Shown here: in pieces, positions 1-8,057 of the stretch
Layout of the letters: every line of letters begins with the position of its first letter
Numbering within the stretch: position 1 is the stretch's first letter
NCBI GenBank assembly: GCA_003222935.1
Contig: QHXL01000333.1
Location: 2,035 to 14,944, forward strand
Reading direction: 5' to 3'
Length of the DNA stretch: 12,910 bases
Origin: Acidobacteriota bacterium
Lineage (GTDB): Bacteria; Acidobacteriota; Blastocatellia; Pyrinomonadales; Pyrinomonadaceae
Notes under the pieces: model-generated
The model's database searches: none
Seen by the model: only the letters and a program-made list of their open reading frames with translations
Told to the model about the DNA's origin: nothing
Position numbers and translations under genes: made by a program

Positions 1-1840
1 ACCTGGATTGCTTACGAGTAAGACAAGGAAAGAAACATCACTTGCTACCAATCGAAGTACAGGAAAGCTTTTTAGTTTTAGCCGCGTTGCCGCGCTGCTT
101 GTAGTTCTCGTGCTCGTTGGAAGTGTTGCATACCTTAGATTCAAGCCTTCAATTCAAAACTCACCACGTGCAGATAGAAAGATTGTGAAGGTGACGGTTA
201 CTGGAAAAACCGGTGGCGGGGAACTGTCGCCAGACGGTAGATATCTGATTTATGGCTCAATGAATGCGGCAGGTTTGTGGAGTGGTAGGCTCAAGGACTT
301 AACTGACAACACCGAGATTGAGTTGTTACCACCAACTGAGAAGGGCTACAACGCGGTTGTTTTCACCCAGGATAGTAAAAGCATCTACTTCACCGGAGGC
401 GCGTTCGGTACAAACATGAACGAATTCCTGCAAGCGCCCCTTTATAAAATGAACATCTCGACCCGAGAGGTGAAGAAAGTCACCATCGGAGTAAATAGTG
501 CGGTCACGCTTTCGCCCGACGGCAAGCGCATGGCTTTCATTAGACGCAACACGACTCTAAAAGAGGCTGCACTGATTGTTGCAAACGAGGACGGCGGTGA
601 TGAACAAACACTCGCCACTTCGAAATTCCCGGCAGTGTTTTATTTTCCGAATTGGTCGTCCGATGGGAAGCTCATTGCCCTGGGCCAACGCTCACTTGAT
701 GCGAATGGTTACTATGCCAGCGCAGTCGCCGTGCACATCGATAGTGGAGAGATCGAAACAATAACGTCGCAACGATGGAGTCAACTCGTTGCGGTGAAGT
801 GGCTTGCGGATGGTAGCGGTATTTTGGCGACGGCGGTTGATCGTGAAGGTCAACCGATGCAGATCTGGGAGATCTCATATCCTGGTGGGCACGCGCGCAA
901 CATCACCGACGACACAAACGACTACGTCTATTACGCGCTCAGCCAATCAACAGATTCAAGCAAGTTGCTGATCTTAAAGAATACGATCAACTCGAGTATG
1001 TGGGTGGCGCAGGATGATCGGGCCGAAAGTGTACTTCAGCTGCCTTCAAGCAACGGCGATGGGTTCAATGGAATGTCCTGGACCCCAGATGGAAAGATTC
1101 TTTACACATCACGTTCGCCGGACAAATGGGATTTATGGGAGTTGGACCCAGTAGGTGGCAAGTCAACTCGACTGACGATTAACGCCGGAAACAATTACTA
1201 TCCTTCTGCTTCGAGTGATGGTCGTGAGATCGTATTCACTTCGGACCGTGGTGGTCCAGTAAACGTATGGAAAATGGATCGGGACGGCGGCAATCCCGTG
1301 CGATTAACCCACGGCAGTTTTGAGGATTTTCCCTACGTTACGCCTGACGGTAACTGGGTGATCTACCGGCGCACCGACCAAAATAAGCGAGGCCTCTGGA
1401 AGGTATCGATTCAAGGTGGTAGTGAGCCAGTTTCCATAACCGATAAATCTACATACACACCGGCACTCTCCCCCGACGGGCGATTAATAGCCTCGTTCGC
1501 CTCACTCGGAGCACTGCGAGGCTTGGCAATCATTCCCGTTGAAGGCGGAGATCCAATCAAGACTTTTGACGTCCTGCCGAACTCCGCGGATTTCGATAAT
1601 CCCTTCTCGCAGGCCATCCATTGGACGCGAGACGGGAAGGGCGTCTTGTACGGTGATCAAAAGCCGTCGGGCGTCTCGAACATCTGGCAGCAAACTTTGA
1701 CAGGTGGCCCACCACAGCAGCTCACAAATTTCACTTCGGGCCTTATTTATTTCTTTGACTTGTCGAGTGACGGTAAGCAGTTGGTCTTCTGCCGAGGCGA
1801 ACTCGACCGGGAGATGATGCTAGTCACTAACTTCAGGTAG
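1..1840 (+). CDS. Membrane-anchored PD40/TolB-type beta-propeller protein, 5' end outside the window
   Basis: The reading frame is open through base 2 with no stop, so the gene almost certainly starts left of the window; the TTG at base 8 is only the first in-window start-like codon. After a short polar stretch there is one strong transmembrane segment (about residues 26-44 counted from that TTG). About 560 residues with repeated [S/T]PDG or SSDG turns follow (LSPDGRYL, LSPDGKRM, WSSDGKLI, WTPDGKIL, ASSDGREI, LSSDGKQL). These are hallmarks of PD40/WD40-like blades as in TolB and prolyl oligopeptidase propellers. The blades would lie outside the cytoplasmic membrane. In Acidobacteriota such propellers are usually fused behind an N-terminal winged-helix domain or a Ser/Thr kinase, so one of these probably lies upstream; this is inference. 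No protease catalytic domain follows the propeller. The ligand is unknown. Confidence 0.8.
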   Translation, partial: PGLLTSKTRKETSLATNRSTGKLFSFSRVAALLVVLVLVGSVAYLRFKPSIQNSPRADRKIVKVTVTGKTGGGELSPDGRYLIYGSMNAAGLWSGRLKDLTDNTEIELLPPTEKGYNAVVFTQDSKSIYFTGGAFGTNMNEFLQAPLYKMNISTREVKKVTIGVNSAVTLSPDGKRMAFIRRNTTLKEAALIVANEDGGDEQTLATSKFPAVFYFPNWSSDGKLIALGQRSLDANGYYASAVAVHIDSGEIETITSQRWSQLVAVKWLADGSGILATAVDREGQPMQIWEISYPGGHARNITDDTNDYVYYALSQSTDSSKLLILKNTINSSMWVAQDDRAESVLQLPSSNGDGFNGMSWTPDGKILYTSRSPDKWDLWELDPVGGKSTRLTINAGNNYYPSASSDGREIVFTSDRGGPVNVWKMDRDGGNPVRLTHGSFEDFPYVTPDGNWVIYRRTDQNKRGLWKVSIQGGSEPVSITDKSTYTPALSPDGRLIASFASLGALRGLAIIPVEGGDPIKTFDVLPNSADFDNPFSQAIHWTRDGKGVLYGDQKPSGVSNIWQQTLTGGPPQQLTNFTSGLIYFFDLSSDGKQLVFCRGELDREMMLVTNFR

Positions 1841-1890
1841 TCGTCCCCGGACATCCGCATATCCGTTCAGCGAGCGAGACTTGAATGCGA

Positions 1891-1932
1891 CGAGGCCGTT
1901 GCAACAAACATTCGTTTGCAACAACGGCCTCG
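1891..1932. terminator. Hairpin between convergent genes, likely bidirectional terminator
   Basis: An 11-bp perfect outer stem (1891-1901 with 1922-1932) closes on a smaller inner stem around an ATTC loop. It lies 50 bases after the rightward propeller gene stop and 29 bases beyond the leftward PxKF remnant stop. Neither side has a long T run, so termination is inferred from position and stem strength. Confidence 0.6.
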
Positions 1933-1961
1933 TTGGATTACAGGGTCAAGATGGACTCGTC

Positions 1962-2342
1962 TTACTTCACTTCAAACTTCACTGAGTAGAAGAACGAGTG
2001 ATCGCTGCCGGCGTAGAAGCTCAAGACATACTGGCCTGGAGTCAATCCTTTCGTACTCAGGTTATAGATGTAACCTCCACCTGCACCGCCTAGTGTTGCG
2101 TCGCAGCGGAAGGTGTAGTCGGGGTTTGCGTTGCCGGAGTCGATCACTGGCGCTGTTGTATTGCCCTTCATCAGTCGAAGCTCACGAGCAAAAAAATGGC
2201 GTACTTGCTGATGAGATGTTGGCGTTGCTGCCGTTCTGAAGTTGCAGCTTGATGGGGATCGTGCTGCCACCCTTGTACGCCTTTGTTCGATCGAAGAGTG
2301 CGGATTCTAGCGCACGATGCAGCAATACACAAAAATAGTTTA
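1962..2342 (-). pseudogene. Remnant of a PxKF-type C-terminal module, frameshifted and lacking its N-terminal protein
   Basis: Two overlapping minus-strand frames each carry half of one domain. The upstream half reads ALFDRTKAYKGGSTIPIKLQL and then continues to a stop right after an A7 run (2190-2196 on the plus strand). The downstream half reads RELRLMKGN, later DSGNANPDYTFR, GGYIYNLSTKGL and a final FEVK. Dropping one A joins them into a continuous module of about 110 residues. This resembles the PxKF-type module found at the C terminus of large secreted bacterial proteins; the motif here reads PIKL. No start codon, signal peptide or upstream domain exists for it: the frame runs straight into the palindrome at 2343-2429. 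I read it as a decayed gene end. The single-base indel in a homopolymer could be a sequence error, but the missing N terminus could not. Confidence 0.6.
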
Positions 2343-2429
2343 TGTCGGGGCGTCCCTCTGTGGGCGCCCCTTGCTGAGCTTTAGTCTTGCCTGGTGAAGA
2401 AGGGGCGCCCACGGAGGGACGCCCCGACA
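2343..2429. repeat. Long palindromic element, family A
   Basis: The arms at 2343-2372 and 2400-2429 are 30 nt each and match at 29 positions; the one difference is a G-T pair in RNA. The loop is 27 nt. Each arm also holds its own small inverted repeat (GGGGCG with CGCCCC, 2347-2352 and 2365-2370), giving a hairpin, spacer, inverted-hairpin layout. It lies 7 bases beyond the stop of the beta-helix gene and could terminate or protect that transcript. No open reading frame or transposase is inside. A non-autonomous REP/MITE-like element is the simplest reading. Confidence 0.85.
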
Positions 2430-2436
2430 AAAGTGC

Positions 2437-3465
2437 TTACTGGCATGCATCGGCGCTGACTACGTTTTTGTTCTCGGTGTTGGCGGGGCCGAGCAAGGTG
2501 TCCTCGAAGAGAAAGCCGTTACCGTTCAAGCCGAAGGTATTGTGGTGGACTTTGTTGTTTGTTGACGGAGCGAAGCCATAGAGAAGCGTCGAGCTCTGTC
2601 CGTAACGAACCGCAGAAAAGTTTGAACAGAATGTATTCTGTTGGACCGTCGCCGACACAGAGTTCGAGATATTGACTGCTGCGAGGCTGCTATTCGCGAT
2701 GAAGTTGTGTTGGATGTCAGTTAGATCTGCTCCAATCACCCTTACTCCAGAGCGAGTTCGTTCGATACGGTTGTGCTGTATTGCTGCACCTGTCGCGTTA
2801 TTGAGCTCGATACCAGATTGGCAGTCCTGAAGTACGTTGTGATGAAAGTCCAGGCCGCTCATGTGACCGCCGGGAAGTTGTGTCCGAAAGGCGTCGACGT
2901 TCCGTTCCCGCACGTAGATACAACGACTGCTTGCGACTGCTGCTCCAGCGCCTACGATCAGTACATCGTGAATCTGATCGTCATACGTTAGATCGAGCGT
3001 GATTCCGAATCGAAAGCCAAGCACCTCAAGATCGTGAATATTAACTTTGCTGGTCCAGCCGGTAGCCACACCTTGCGGTGTCGTGTTTGTACCAGCTCTG
3101 ATTGTCAGGTTCGCCAATTCATAGTCTTGCGTAAATGAAAATTCGACGAACGGGTGATTACCAAGGCCGATCACGGGAGTTCCATTCGCATCGGTGAGGT
3201 TCGTACCGTCCATGATTGTTTGGCCGACGCCTGCGCCCATAAGACTCAAGCCGCAAGGGATCAAGACGCGCTCGTTGTAAGTGCCTGATGCCAGAAATAC
3301 GGTGCCGCCACATCCCGCAGCGTCGACGGCAGCCTGGATCGATGTATAGCCGTCCGCAGGATGGTTGACCGTGCTTCCAACTGCAACTAACTGTGACACG
3401 AGCAGCAGAATGCAGAAGATAAACGTTGAAAGAATTGTCGATTGGATCTTCATAGCCCTTTTCAT
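2437..3465 (-). CDS. Secreted right-handed parallel beta-helix protein (pectate-lyase-like fold)
   Basis: The protein has 342 residues when started at the ATG at 3465, which follows AAGGAG with a 5-nt spacer. An open frame extends further upstream but overlaps the preceding gene and lacks such a site. A signal peptide covers about residues 1-31 (MKRAMK, a hydrophobic core, then AVGS). The mature protein begins with the opening typical of beta-helix proteins: YTSIQAAVDAAGCGGTVFLA followed by SGTYNE. Repeats rich in N, G and V follow (for example FHHNVLQDCQSGIELNNATG and IQHNRIERTRSGVRVIGA), matching NosD/CASH-type turns. I see no polysaccharide-lyase catalytic signature, so enzyme activity is not claimed; carbohydrate binding or surface display are alternatives. 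It lies 52 bases downstream of the GFNPQPDPP gene and is probably cotranscribed with it. Confidence 0.8.
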   Translation of the reverse strand: MKRAMKIQSTILSTFIFCILLLVSQLVAVGSTVNHPADGYTSIQAAVDAAGCGGTVFLASGTYNERVLIPCGLSLMGAGVGQTIMDGTNLTDANGTPVIGLGNHPFVEFSFTQDYELANLTIRAGTNTTPQGVATGWTSKVNIHDLEVLGFRFGITLDLTYDDQIHDVLIVGAGAAVASSRCIYVRERNVDAFRTQLPGGHMSGLDFHHNVLQDCQSGIELNNATGAAIQHNRIERTRSGVRVIGADLTDIQHNFIANSSLAAVNISNSVSATVQQNTFCSNFSAVRYGQSSTLLYGFAPSTNNKVHHNTFGLNGNGFLFEDTLLGPANTENKNVVSADACQ

Positions 3466-3517
3466 GACTTCTCCTTTTGAATCTCGGCTTAGGTTCGAGT
3501 TGACTGGTTCGTCGCGC

Positions 3518-4090
3518 TTAACGGTCGAGCGGTGGATCAGGTTGAGGATTGAAGCCACGGATCACACCGGGATTGCCGATGAAGAAAACCGTGCGCGCAT
3601 TTCCGTTGTTGATAACTTCAACCGAAGGCACGATGCGATCTCCTATAGGTGGTGGCGTGTCAGATTTGGTTGGGGCAGGAGGAAGCACGGTTATCACCGC
3701 TCGAAGTTGTACTCGACTCGGTCCAGGTGTTAGTTCATCGTAATTAAGATCGAAAAATGTCGACTGCCCGCGCTGGAGATCGACGACGCGCCGGACAACG
3801 GAACCGTCATGGCTGCGAAAGGGGCGGCCCTCAGCATCAAGAAAGGTTAATGACACACGAGTGGGGCCCGGCGGGAAGTTAAGGTCGTTGGGAATAGTCG
3901 TGTTTGCTGCGCTCAGACGAATTGTTTGGCCGTGTGTGATTCCCACCAGACCAAACGAAATACGGTCAGGCACTGGAGACGGCTGTTGGTCCTGTGCCTG
4001 CACCTGGTGTTGACCAGCTCCAAGAAGGAGACCAACCGTGGTCAACGCGGCCAGTGCGATAAACAGAGTTGCGATTGTTAGTCGTTTCAT
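3518..4090 (-). CDS. Secreted protein of unknown function with C-terminal GFNPQPDPP motif
   Basis: This 190-residue protein starts with a clear signal peptide (MKRLTIATLF, a hydrophobic stretch, probable cleavage after VQA at residue 32). The start codon has a purine-rich GAAAGGAAAG upstream. The mature part is Pro-rich and predicted beta-rich. It includes GITHGQTIRLSAAN, a segment on length, rounding and additivity of quantities (VSLTFLDAEGRPF), and VQLRAVITVL. It ends with RGFNPQPDPPLDR. GFNPQPDPP-type tails occur in unrelated small secreted proteins that I recall from Acidobacteriota and Actinobacteria, with no function known to me. There are no cysteines for crosslinking and no TM segment after the signal. 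It is first in a likely two-gene unit with the beta-helix protein and divergent from the winged-helix regulator. Confidence 0.7.
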   Translation of the reverse strand: MKRLTIATLFIALAALTTVGLLLGAGQHQVQAQDQQPSPVPDRISFGLVGITHGQTIRLSAANTTIPNDLNFPPGPTRVSLTFLDAEGRPFRSHDGSVVRRVVDLQRGQSTFFDLNYDELTPGPSRVQLRAVITVLPPAPTKSDTPPPIGDRIVPSVEVINNGNARTVFFIGNPGVIRGFNPQPDPPLDR

Positions 4091-4402
4091 TGCTTTTCTT
4101 TCCTTTCGGACGTTCTGTCTAGAGTGTTGTGTCTACTTCGGTCGTGAAGGTCTGTTGCAGTCTCTTCATCCCGTCTCTTTGAGGTGACAATCCATGTTTT
4201 CTCGACTATCCGGCTGGGCTACAATGACGCCGTTCTTCAGACCGGTTCCGGGGAGCACTGCGACTGTCGTTGCGCCAGAAAAAACAACCCATCCTTCAGC
4301 CTTGCCACGACCCTTACCTCATCGCGGCCGACGGTAACGAGAGTCGTCCTTGGAAGTCCTTTAAAAGCACCTTGGAGTTTGTTGGAACTTCTCAACGCGA
4401 AA
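4091..4402. promoter_or_regulatory. Divergent intergenic region between the secreted-protein unit and the winged-helix regulator
   Basis: These 312 bases separate two divergent starts and must hold promoters in both directions if both genes are expressed. On the plus strand TACAAT at 4220-4225 resembles a sigma-70 -10 box, but only a poor -35 (TTTTCT, 4197-4202) sits at the right distance. The regulator frame is open through much of this region, from 4184. I see no clear operator repeat, riboswitch or conserved coding sequence here. Confidence 0.35.
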
Positions 4403-6310
4403 ATGACTGAGGAAAAACCGCACATCTACGAATTTGGGGCGTATAGACTGGACACCACAAATCAGCTGTTGTTCAGGGATGGTGAGCCTGTCTCGTTAAC
4501 TCCGAAGCTCTTTGAGACGCTTCGAGTGTTGGTCGAACGCAGTGGGGAACAGTTGTCGAAGGATGAGTTGATGCAGGAAGTGTGGGGCGACACGATCGTT
4601 GAGGAGACGAACCTGACTACTAACGTCTCAAACTTGCGCAAACTACTCGGCGAGAAGAAGAACGAACATAAGTACATCCTCACCATCCCCGGAGAAGGTT
4701 ATCGGTTCATTGCTCCGGTCAGGGCGATGCCGGTCGACAGCATCCAGGTCGTCGTAACAGAGCGCACACGCACCAGTCTCACAGTTGAGGAAGAAAGCGC
4801 AGTCCCGCTGGTACAAGCCCACAGGCGATTGCGATTGATTCTGGGCGGCGTTCTGCTGGCGCTCTTGGTTGGTGCCGGTTACTTGCTTCTTAGAAGGCAG
4901 ACTTCACCACCCGCCTCGGCCAGTCGCCTCCCAATAATTAAGTCGATTGCAGTCTTGCCGTTCAAACCGTTGGTCGCGGATGGTCGTGACGAATGGCTTG
5001 AGTTCGGAATAGCTGACACGTTGATCATGAAGTTGAGCGATCTGAAACGCCTGGAGGTGCGACCGACGAGTGCGGTGCGGGCATACAACGGACTCCAGCA
5101 GGATGCTGTGGCAGCCGGTCGCGAACAAGAAGTGGACGCCGTGCTCGACGGCAGTATTCAGAGATCGGGGGAGAGAATAAGAGTTAATGTTCGCTTGCTG
5201 AGCGTAGCGACGGGTCAACAACTATGGGCAGACAAGTTTGATGAGAAGTTCACGGATATCTTCAGCGTGCAGGAGTCCATTTCAACACAGGTCGCAGACG
5301 CGATCATGAAAGTGACGGGCGAAGAGAAGCAGTTGCTGGCAAAGCGTTACTCTCAGAATACCGAGGCCTACAGTCTATATCTTCAGGGTCGTTCTCTCTG
5401 GAACAAGAGGACTGCTGATTCTTTGAATACGTCGATCAAGTTCTTCAACCAGGCTATCGAGAAAGACCCGAACTTTGCGCTTGCCTACGCAGGTCTCGCG
5501 GATTCTTATGTGGTCCTGGTCGGGCAAATTGACGCTTCCTTGTCGGAGTCGCTGCCAAAAGCCAAAGGCTATGCACTGAAAGCAATTGAACTCGATCCAC
5601 AACTACCCGAACCGCACGTTACCCTGGCAACTATCGCCGCTGATTATTGGGACTGGGACGAAGCCGAAATGCAATTTAAGCGAGCGCTCGGGCTGAATCC
5701 GAACTACGCCACGGCTCATCAGTGGTACGGTGAATATCTTCTGCATCGCGGTCGTCTTGACGATGCGCTGAGCGAACTTCAGCGAGCGTTAGCACTGGAT
5801 CCGACCTCACTCATTATCAACTCGCAGTTGGGCCAAACTCTTTACGTTGCACGTCGTTATGACGAGTCGATTGCTCAGTCTCGGAAGACACTGGAATTAG
5901 ATCGAGACTTTGTGCCTGCGCACTGGACCCTGGGAATGGTCTACTCGCAGAAAGGAATGTACCAGGAGGCTATTTCAGAGTTTGAAAAAGCGGTAAGGCT
6001 ATCGAACGAAGCGCCACATCTCCTGGCGTTGTTGGGTGCTACATACGAAAAGGCTGGCGATCGAAGCAGCGCACAAAAAATTCTTGAAAAGCTCAAAAGA
6101 TTGCTGAGTGAGAAGTTGGCCCAGCCAGGCGACATGGCGATTATCTATATCGGGCTGAGAGATAAAGAGAGCGCTTTCGAGTGGTTGGAAAAAGCGTATT
6201 TGGAGCGCTCCTGGGTAGTGCGCGATGTGAAGGCGGAGCCGTTCTTCGATCCGCTCAGATCAGATCCACGTTTTGAAAATCTGGTGCGCCGGGTCGACGG
6301 GAAGCATTAG
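4403..6310 (+). CDS. Membrane-bound winged-helix regulator with TolB-like and TPR domains (CadC-like one-component sensor)
   Basis: I chose the ATG at 4403 (635 residues) because the winged-helix domain starts right after it (IYEFGAYRLD); the 73 residues encoded upstream in the same frame look non-coding. Domains in order: OmpR/PhoB-type DNA-binding domain about 8-107 (LTPKLFETLRVLVER, VWGDTIVEETNLTTNVSNLR, IPGEGYRF); linker; one TM helix about 144-163; TolB/FlgO-like domain about 178-300 (SIAVLPFKPL, FGIADTLIMKL, VDAVLDGSIQRSGERIRVNV, LWADKFD); then TPR-like repeats to about residue 600 (AIEKDPNFALAYAGLADSYV, ALGLNPNYATAHQWYGEYLL, ALDPTSLIINSQLGQTL). The topology suggests direct binding of DNA by a membrane protein that senses something periplasmic, as in CadC. 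There is no receiver domain. The target is unknown; the divergent secreted unit is the obvious candidate. The upstream ribosome-binding site is weak. Confidence 0.88.
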   Translation: MTEEKPHIYEFGAYRLDTTNQLLFRDGEPVSLTPKLFETLRVLVERSGEQLSKDELMQEVWGDTIVEETNLTTNVSNLRKLLGEKKNEHKYILTIPGEGYRFIAPVRAMPVDSIQVVVTERTRTSLTVEEESAVPLVQAHRRLRLILGGVLLALLVGAGYLLLRRQTSPPASASRLPIIKSIAVLPFKPLVADGRDEWLEFGIADTLIMKLSDLKRLEVRPTSAVRAYNGLQQDAVAAGREQEVDAVLDGSIQRSGERIRVNVRLLSVATGQQLWADKFDEKFTDIFSVQESISTQVADAIMKVTGEEKQLLAKRYSQNTEAYSLYLQGRSLWNKRTADSLNTSIKFFNQAIEKDPNFALAYAGLADSYVVLVGQIDASLSESLPKAKGYALKAIELDPQLPEPHVTLATIAADYWDWDEAEMQFKRALGLNPNYATAHQWYGEYLLHRGRLDDALSELQRALALDPTSLIINSQLGQTLYVARRYDESIAQSRKTLELDRDFVPAHWTLGMVYSQKGMYQEAISEFEKAVRLSNEAPHLLALLGATYEKAGDRSSAQKILEKLKRLLSEKLAQPGDMAIIYIGLRDKESAFEWLEKAYLERSWVVRDVKAEPFFDPLRSDPRFENLVRRVDGKH

Positions 6311-6374
6311 GTAGGGCGGGAGCAGAACCTCCTCTTTAGTGGCGTGATGGCAATTAAGTAGTGGCGTGGGCTGT

Positions 6375-6471
6375 GAGCGCCCGCGTCCCCGCCTGCCGTC
6401 AAGAAGGCGTGAATCGGGCTTTCGGCTAAGGCGGACCGCAGGCGGGGACGCCTGCGGTCCCAGCAGCAGCG
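6375..6471. repeat. Palindromic GC-rich element, family B, copy 1
   Basis: The left arm (6375-6400) matches the reverse complement of the right arm (6434-6459) at 22 of 26 positions. The right arm is itself a small hairpin (GCAGGC, then GCCTGC). It is followed by a GTCCCAGCAGCAGCG tail absent from the left arm. The stretch 6438-6471 is identical, 34 of 34 bases, to 12873-12906 near the other end of the window. It lies 64 bases after the regulator stop and 74 bases before the hydrolase start. The rest of this 235-base gap shows nothing else supportable. Confidence 0.85.
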
Positions 6472-6545
6472 TTCGTGTTGTAGAGTAAACACATGCCTGG
6501 TCCACACTGGCACAACAACCATCATCCCAGAGTCCTTCCCCGACG

Positions 6546-7343
6546 GTGGATCAAACGCGCCCTCATCCTCGCATCGCTCAGACTGAAGCGACTGGCCAAC
6601 ATATCGATCTAGTTTCGCTAAAGGGTGCGCGTCTCTTTGTTGGTCCAAAGGTTAATGTTAAGAAGCCGGTGCCGCTTGTTATCCACTTTCACGGTGTGCC
6701 GTGGTTGATCGAGCTTCATATCGCCAGACAATCCCCCGCGGCAGTTCTAATCACGGTGCAACTCGGAGCCGGTTCAAACGCCTATCGGCAACCATTTGAG
6801 AATGAGACATTGTTTCAATCCTTGTTAGACGAAGCGAATAAGACACTAGGTTTGAAACGAGGTTGGTCGTCCATCACGCTTACCGGATTCTCAGCGGGCT
6901 ATGGCGCCGTGCGGCAGATTCTGAAAAAGCCCGAGTACTTTGCGCTAGTCCAAAATGTTTTGCTGCTTGATGGGATGCATGCGAGTTACATCCCTGAAGG
7001 AAAGCGTTTGGCGGAAGGCGGTGTGGTTGATGCGGCGGGTGTAGATGTTTTTGTGAAGTTTGCGCGCGAGGCGACGCTTGGAAGGAAAAACTTTACCTTC
7101 ACTCACTCAGAGATTTTTCCCGGCACTTATGCGAGCACGACCGAATGTGCCGATTACTTGTTGAATCAACTAAGGCTCGCGCGAGTGCCGCAACTCAAAC
7201 AAGGACCGATTGGAATGCAGCAACTTAGTGTCGTAGATGTCAAAGGCTTGCACGTTCGCGGATACGCCGGCAACACAGCTCCCGACCATGTCGATCATCT
7301 TCAGGCAATGCCGGCCTGGTTTCCACTGCTCCGAGTTAAGTGA
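6546..7343 (+). CDS. Alpha/beta-hydrolase family protein
   Basis: The protein has 265 residues from a GTG start. Motifs of a serine hydrolase are visible: a strand ending in HFHG (47-50), the usual oxyanion-hole position; the nucleophile elbow GFSAG with Ser116; an acid candidate Asp142 (LLLDGMH); and a late His candidate, His248 or His251 (PDHVDHLQAMP). The substrate cannot be told; the compact size and HFHG fit an esterase-like or putative hydrolase of unknown specificity. The N terminus is uncertain. The GTG has no Shine-Dalgarno sequence, the frame is open back to 6489, and a CTG lies at 6507. No signal peptide is evident from any of these starts. Its stop codon touches the first base of the next palindromic element. 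Confidence 0.7.
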   Translation: MDQTRPHPRIAQTEATGQHIDLVSLKGARLFVGPKVNVKKPVPLVIHFHGVPWLIELHIARQSPAAVLITVQLGAGSNAYRQPFENETLFQSLLDEANKTLGLKRGWSSITLTGFSAGYGAVRQILKKPEYFALVQNVLLLDGMHASYIPEGKRLAEGGVVDAAGVDVFVKFAREATLGRKNFTFTHSEIFPGTYASTTECADYLLNQLRLARVPQLKQGPIGMQQLSVVDVKGLHVRGYAGNTAPDHVDHLQAMPAWFPLLRVK

Positions 7344-7431
7344 TGTCCGATATGCTTTCGCTTGTCGTGATTCCGATTAGAGATATGACGGCGTTTAAAT
7401 CAAGTCATGACAAGCTGAAGCATATCGGACA
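7344..7431. repeat. Palindromic element, family C, copy 1
   Basis: Arms 7344-7370 and 7405-7431 are 27 nt each and match at 24 positions; one mismatch is a G-T pair. The loop is 34 nt. The arm begins TGTCCGATATGCTT. It starts on the base right after the hydrolase TGA, so the hydrolase transcript would end in this hairpin. The copy at 9665-9751 begins TGTCCGATAAACTT. Confidence 0.9.
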
Positions 7432-7506
7432 CTTCATTTTGCCTTCCGACTCCATCGGGTGTAATTTCAGAATGCAAGAATCTTCAAATAAGGTTTGGTA
7501 ACTAAT

Positions 7507-8034
7507 ATGAGTGTTTCAGTTACGTTTGAGCCTTCCGGCATCAATGGTCTTGTTGCGCAGGGGACTTACTTGATCGATGCCGCGAAGCGCATGGGTGCGC
7601 CACTCGGACACGGATGTCTGTCAGGCAAAAGCGACTGCCCGGCCTGCGTAGTGTCTGTCAAAAGCGGAGACGAACTGCTCTCCGCGCCAACTGCAATCGA
7701 AGAGAAGTTGCTTGGTCTAAGCCAGCCCGGCAACACGCTGCGAATGTTATGTCAGACGAAGATCGAGGGACACGGTGAGATTGTTCTCATGGTCAGTTCA
7801 TTCAAACCAAAAGAGTCGCAATCAAATTCCGAGTTGGCTGCAGACATCGAACGGAAGTTTGCCGAACTGGGTTTGAAAGACAAGATCGCAGCTTTATTAA
7901 AATTTGAAGCTATCACCATGACCGAGGCTCTCGACGCTGCGATGCAAAAGCCTTTGGCTGCGGGCACGAAAGTGCTTGATTCAATCATGGCTCGAGCCAA
8001 AGCTAATAAGTCAGACTCAAAAGCGAACCCTTAA
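7507..8034 (+). CDS. [2Fe-2S] ferredoxin-like protein with helical C-terminal extension
   Basis: With the ATG at 7507 the product is 175 residues; an in-frame TTG at 7495 would add four. A taAGG lies 13 nt before the ATG, which is long, so the start is not certain. The first ~95 residues form a beta-grasp ferredoxin domain with four cysteines: Cys37, Cys44, Cys47 (CLSGKSDCPAC) and Cys82 (RMLCQTK). The C-x6-C-x2-C-x34-C spacing is close to adrenodoxin type (x5, x2, about x36) but has one extra residue in the first loop. Residues 108-165 form a predicted helical region (ADIERKFAELGLKDKIAALL, then FEAITMTEALDAAM) not needed for a ferredoxin. An electron-carrier role is known for the family; the partner is unknown. 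It lies 23 bases before the M28 lipoprotein and is probably cotranscribed with it. Confidence 0.8.
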   Translation: MSVSVTFEPSGINGLVAQGTYLIDAAKRMGAPLGHGCLSGKSDCPACVVSVKSGDELLSAPTAIEEKLLGLSQPGNTLRMLCQTKIEGHGEIVLMVSSFKPKESQSNSELAADIERKFAELGLKDKIAALLKFEAITMTEALDAAMQKPLAAGTKVLDSIMARAKANKSDSKANP

Positions 8035-8057
8035 AAAGGAAACGAGGAGACCCCACC

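Noticed and set aside
2182..2430. ORF starting inside palindrome A (MSGRPSVGAPSS...)
   Set aside because: Its first part is translation of the repeat; only the part after about 2342 resembles a protein domain.
3466..3558. 31-residue upstream extension of the beta-helix protein
   Set aside because: AAGGAG directly precedes the ATG at 3465, which opens a signal peptide; the extension would bury it and overlaps the upstream gene.
4184..4402. 73-residue N-terminal extension of the winged-helix regulator
   Set aside because: The winged-helix domain begins right after the ATG at 4403, and the extension has no domain character or ribosome-binding site.
6493..6612. Small ORF of 39 residues (MPGPHWHNNHHPRVLPRR...) overlapping the hydrolase start, possible leader or frameshifted N terminus
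   Set aside because: It has no good ribosome-binding site, no signal-like core and no recognisable motif; the overlap is likely chance.
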